Below, in pieces: positions 4,239 to 7,324 of a DNA stretch of 7,324 nt; positions within the stretch are counted from its first letter, which is position 1, and each line of letters begins with the position of its first letter. A model generated the notes under the pieces. It was not told the DNA's origin and ran no database searches. It saw only the letters and a program-made list of their open reading frames with translations. The stretch comes from an uncultured Brevibacterium sp. Its GTDB lineage: Bacteria > Actinomycetota > Actinomycetes > Actinomycetales > Brevibacteriaceae. The stretch covers positions 1 through 7,324 of the forward strand of contig CABTZE010000102.1 in the NCBI GenBank assembly GCA_902489215.1. Direction: 5' to 3'. The position numbers and the translations under genes were made by a program.

Positions 4239-6766
4239 TGCTCGTACCCTTGGAATGGCTGGCCGAGTACGTCGACCTGCCGCAGAACCTCGACGCTCAC
4301 GAACTCGCTGCCGAACTCGCCGGTATCGGCCTGGAAGAAGAGGACTACTTCGGTCCGGCTGTCACCGGCCCGCTTGTCGTAGGCAAAGTCCTGACCTGCG
4401 AACCAGAAAAGCACTCCAACGGCAAGACCATCAACTGGTGCACTGTTGACGTCGGTGCCGATGATCCGCAGGGCATTGTGTGCGGTGCGCACAACTTCGG
4501 TGTTGGCGACTATGTTGTCGCAGCGCTGCCCGGTGCTGTTCTGCCCGGTGACTTCGCTATTGCGGCACGCAAAACCTACGGCCACATCTCCGACGGCATG
4601 ATCTGCTCAGCTCGCGAACTGGGTTTGGGCGAAGATCACGACGGCATCATCGTGCTGGCCGAGTGGGGCTTCGCGGACCTCACTCCTGGCCAGGACGCCA
4701 CAGAGCTGCTGGGCCTGAATCACGAAGTCCTCGACGTCAACATCACGCCTGACCGCGGATACCAGATGTCGATGCGCGGTATCGGCCGTGAATACGCTCT
4801 TCTGAAAGAGCAGAACTACGCCGACCCCGCCGACGCAGTCGCTCCTGTGGTTGCCGGTGAGGGGCACCCGGTCGAACTGACCGACGACGCTCCCATCCAC
4901 GGCAACGACGGCTGCACCCGCTTCACCGCGCTGCGCGTTCGCGGCATTGACCCGACCGCACAGACGCCGTTCTGGATGTCCAAGCGACTGCTGGAAGCCG
5001 GCATGCGCCCCGTTTCGCTCGTCGTAGACATCACCAACTACGTCATGCTCGAACTCGGGCAGCCGCTGCACGCCTACGACCTCGCCCACGTGGGCGACAA
5101 GATCGTTGTGCGCCGCGGCCGCAAGGGCGACAAGCTCACGACGCTCGACGACGCCGAACGGACTATTCACCCCGAAGACGTCCTCGTCACGGGTGTCAGC
5201 GCCGACGGCACTGAGCTGCTGCTCGGCCTGGCCGGCGTCATGGGCGGAGCGGACTCAGAAGTCAGCGACGCGACCGTCGACGTTCTCATCGAAGGCGCGC
5301 ACTGGGACCCCGTGTCGATTGCCCGCACCGCCCGCCGGCACCGCCTGCCGAGTGAAGCCGCCAAGCGCTTCGAACGCGGCGTTGACCCGGCCCTTGGCCC
5401 TGCTGCCGTTGCCCGCACCGCCCAGCTGCTTACCCAGCTGGCCGGCGGCCATGCAGAGACAGTCGCAACAATCGCAGGCGGCCTTCCGGCACCTCGTGAG
5501 GTGATCCTGCCGAAGACCCGCCCGGCAGAAGTCGTGGGCATCGACTACACCGAGGACCAGATGACCGGCGCCCTGCGCGCGGTGGGCTGCGAAGTCGAAG
5601 ACAGCGGCGCCGACTACACGGTCACGGTGCCGTCGTGGCGCCCGGATCTGACTGACGCGGAAGACCTCATCGAGGAAATCGCGCGAGTCAACGGCTACGA
5701 CCAGATCCCATCGATCGTCCCGCAGGCACCCGGCGGTGAAGGGCTCACTCGCCGCCAGGCGTCTCGCCGCACAGTGTCTAATCTGCTGGCTGATCTGGGC
5801 CTGACGGAAGTGCTGACCTACCCCTTCACAGCGGAGGCTCGTCACGACGCCTTCCGGATCCCGGAAGACGATCCGCGACGGAACAACCTGCGGCTTGCCA
5901 ACCCGCTCAGTGACGATCAGCCGCTGCTGCGCACCGAGCTGCTGCCGACGCTGGTCGACGCGCAGCTGCGCAACCAGGGACGTGGCTTCAAGGACACTGC
6001 ACTGTTCGAAATCGGTCTGGTCACCCAGCCTGAAACCGCAAAGCTGCCGGCCAGCGAAACCTTCGCACCGGGCTACCACCCCACGGAAGAAGAGCGCGCG
6101 GCGATCTTCGGCGCCGTTCCGCACCAGCCTCTGCACGCGGCCGGCATCGTGTCTGGCAATTGGGAGCTCGAAGGTGTGTGGGGCAAGGGCCGCAAGGCTG
6201 AAGCCATGGACGCCATTGAAATCGTCAAGCGGATCGCCGTGGCGCTGGGCCAGAGTGTCACACCTACGGCATCTGACCGCGCTCCGTTCCACCCGGGCCG
6301 CTGCGCTGAATTCCGCCTGGCAGACGGTACGCTGTTCGGCCATGCTGGCGAGCTGCACCCCAAGGTTGTCGAAACGCTCGGCCTTCCGGCCCGCACGGTC
6401 GCATTCGAAGTCGTCCTCGACTCCGTGCTGGACGCTCCGGCGGAGCGCCGCTGGGCGGGCGCCCTGTCCACCTACCCGGTGTCCAGGCAGGACGTGGCGC
6501 TCATCGTGGACGAGAACATCGCGATCGGCGACCTCGTGAGTACCATGCGCGAAGCCATCGGCAGCGACCTCGAGGAGCTCGAGCTGTTCGACGAGTACCG
6601 CGGCGAACAGGTCGGCGAAGGCAAGAAGTCCCTTGCGTTCCGCATGACCTTCCGCGCCGCTGACCGCACCATGACGAGCGACGAAGCCTCGGCCCTGCGC
6701 GAAGCTGCGACCGCCGCCGTCGAAAAGGCGTACGGCGCTGTGGCCCGCACCGGCGAGGACGCGTGA
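4238..6766 (+). CDS. pheT: Phenylalanyl-tRNA synthetase beta subunit
   Basis: PheT is the large subunit that binds tRNA(Phe) and removes wrongly attached tyrosine. The 842-residue protein opens with MLVPLEWLAEYVDLP. It continues with an EMAP-type tRNA-binding OB fold (about 44-155, GPLVVGKV to DGMICSARELGLG) and then LDVNITPDRG. The B3/B4 editing domain (about 225-380) contains VDITNYVMLELGQPLHAYD, GLAGVMGG and SEAAKRFERGVDP. The B5 domain (about 420-490) has PSWRPDLTDAEDLIEEIARVNGYD. A catalytic-like core (about 500-735) includes RLANPLSDDQPLLRTELLP, and an FDX-ACB anticodon-binding domain (about 743-838) starts STYPVSRQDVALIV. All domains are present and uninterrupted. GGAG (4224-4227) lies inside the pheS end and serves the overlapping ATG. 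The length is somewhat above the roughly 800 residues of E. coli, as is usual in actinobacteria. Confidence 0.97.
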   Translation: MLVPLEWLAEYVDLPQNLDAHELAAELAGIGLEEEDYFGPAVTGPLVVGKVLTCEPEKHSNGKTINWCTVDVGADDPQGIVCGAHNFGVGDYVVAALPGAVLPGDFAIAARKTYGHISDGMICSARELGLGEDHDGIIVLAEWGFADLTPGQDATELLGLNHEVLDVNITPDRGYQMSMRGIGREYALLKEQNYADPADAVAPVVAGEGHPVELTDDAPIHGNDGCTRFTALRVRGIDPTAQTPFWMSKRLLEAGMRPVSLVVDITNYVMLELGQPLHAYDLAHVGDKIVVRRGRKGDKLTTLDDAERTIHPEDVLVTGVSADGTELLLGLAGVMGGADSEVSDATVDVLIEGAHWDPVSIARTARRHRLPSEAAKRFERGVDPALGPAAVARTAQLLTQLAGGHAETVATIAGGLPAPREVILPKTRPAEVVGIDYTEDQMTGALRAVGCEVEDSGADYTVTVPSWRPDLTDAEDLIEEIARVNGYDQIPSIVPQAPGGEGLTRRQASRRTVSNLLADLGLTEVLTYPFTAEARHDAFRIPEDDPRRNNLRLANPLSDDQPLLRTELLPTLVDAQLRNQGRGFKDTALFEIGLVTQPETAKLPASETFAPGYHPTEEERAAIFGAVPHQPLHAAGIVSGNWELEGVWGKGRKAEAMDAIEIVKRIAVALGQSVTPTASDRAPFHPGRCAEFRLADGTLFGHAGELHPKVVETLGLPARTVAFEVVLDSVLDAPAERRWAGALSTYPVSRQDVALIVDENIAIGDLVSTMREAIGSDLEELELFDEYRGEQVGEGKKSLAFRMTFRAADRTMTSDEASALREAATAAVEKAYGAVARTGEDA

Positions 6767-6777
6767 GCGGGGGAATT

Positions 6778-7324
6778 ATGAGCACCGTCCTCATCACAGG
6801 TGGTTCGCGGGGCATCGGCCGATACTTGGCTGATGGCTTCGCGGCCGCCGGATGGAACGTCATCCTCACGGCAACCGACGAAGCCCGCGCGGCCTCAGCA
6901 GCCCAGCAGGTTGCGCAGGCTCGCGGCACCCGCGTCATCGGCGTGGAACTCCAGGCGGCAGACCCCGCATCGGTTGAGGCTCTCGCACAGCGCACCGCGG
7001 ATATCGAACAGCAACTGGGCGAACCCGTCACGACGGTCATCAACAACGCCGGTGTGGTTGAAAGCCCGGAGGGCCCGGTGTGGGATGTTCCGGCAGAGCA
7101 GCTCGTGCGCACGCTCGATACGAACATCCGCGGGCCGTTCCTTATGGTCCGCGCCTTCGCCAAGCGTCTGCTGGAAACGGCAGAGACAACGGGCGAACCG
7201 TGCCGGATCATCGACCTCAATTCGGGTTCCGGTGCCCAGGGCACCCCCGCCTATGCGGCCTACTCGGCGTCCAAGGCGGCCCTGTTCCGCCTGGCTGATT
7301 CCGTGCACGTCTACGGCTATGACA
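6778..7324 (+). CDS. Short-chain dehydrogenase/reductase, 5' part
   Basis: The first 182 codons of a gene run off the window end with no stop. The Rossmann cofactor motif TGGSRGIG is at residues 7-14, followed by the strand ending in WNVILTA, the NNAG motif, and the helix DTNIRGPFL. The catalytic serine is in NSGSG (Ser149), and the catalytic YSASK gives Tyr162 and Lys166, with the correct spacing of 13 between Ser and Tyr. This is therefore a classical SDR that should use NAD(H) or NADP(H). Substrate is not predictable. The ATG at 6778 has GGGGGA upstream and lies 11 bases after the pheT stop with no terminator between. It is probably read through from pheST, although its function need not be related. 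Many actinobacteria have argC-type arginine genes after pheT, so this neighbour is a local variation. Confidence 0.9.
   Translation, partial: MSTVLITGGSRGIGRYLADGFAAAGWNVILTATDEARAASAAQQVAQARGTRVIGVELQAADPASVEALAQRTADIEQQLGEPVTTVINNAGVVESPEGPVWDVPAEQLVRTLDTNIRGPFLMVRAFAKRLLETAETTGEPCRIIDLNSGSGAQGTPAYAAYSASKAALFRLADSVHVYGYD

Noticed and set aside
5255..6358. Long minus-strand open frame opposite pheT
   Set aside because: It is a frame shadow of the fully recognisable PheT domains and has no family resemblance of its own.

Overview
The window is GC-rich DNA from the bacterial chromosome. Every gene reads as an actinobacterial (Actinomycetota) homologue: an IF3 with the EPRINDRIRVPEVRLVGP opening, a DUF1844 protein divergent from infC, a TrmH-family methyltransferase after rplT, and a PheS with the ERTLM variant of motif 3. 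The genus cannot be fixed from these data. I see no mobile element, CRISPR array, tRNA or rRNA gene.

Left end (1-504): a minus-strand gene for a small DUF1844 protein. Its stop is followed by about 100 bases that hold only a hairpin. Divergent spacer (505-779): a 14-bp perfect palindrome overlapping a plausible sigma-A promoter, then a densely folded infC leader with four short hairpins. The leader ends in a textbook intrinsic terminator (12-bp perfect stem plus T run) that lies before infC, so it is an attenuator.

Centre (780-2188): infC, rpmI and rplT, the conserved operon for IF3, L35 and L20, closed by a 14-bp perfect-stem terminator. Ribosome-binding-site spacing suggests that infC starts at an ATC codon (786-788) rather than at the ATG at 780. 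A long hairpin with two A-C mismatches fills the infC-rpmI gap.

Right part (2236-7324): a TrmH/SpoU-family RNA 2'-O-methyltransferase gene, then pheS and pheT (overlapping by one base) for the two subunits of phenylalanyl-tRNA synthetase. Last is the 5' part of a short-chain dehydrogenase/reductase gene starting 11 bases after pheT and cut by the window end.

The gene set is ordinary translation housekeeping. The parts worth a second look are non-coding: the palindrome, the attenuated leader and non-canonical start of infC, and the infC-rpmI hairpin. Together they suggest that IF3/L35/L20 synthesis is controlled both at transcription elongation and at initiation codon choice. I found no convincing new multi-gene system.
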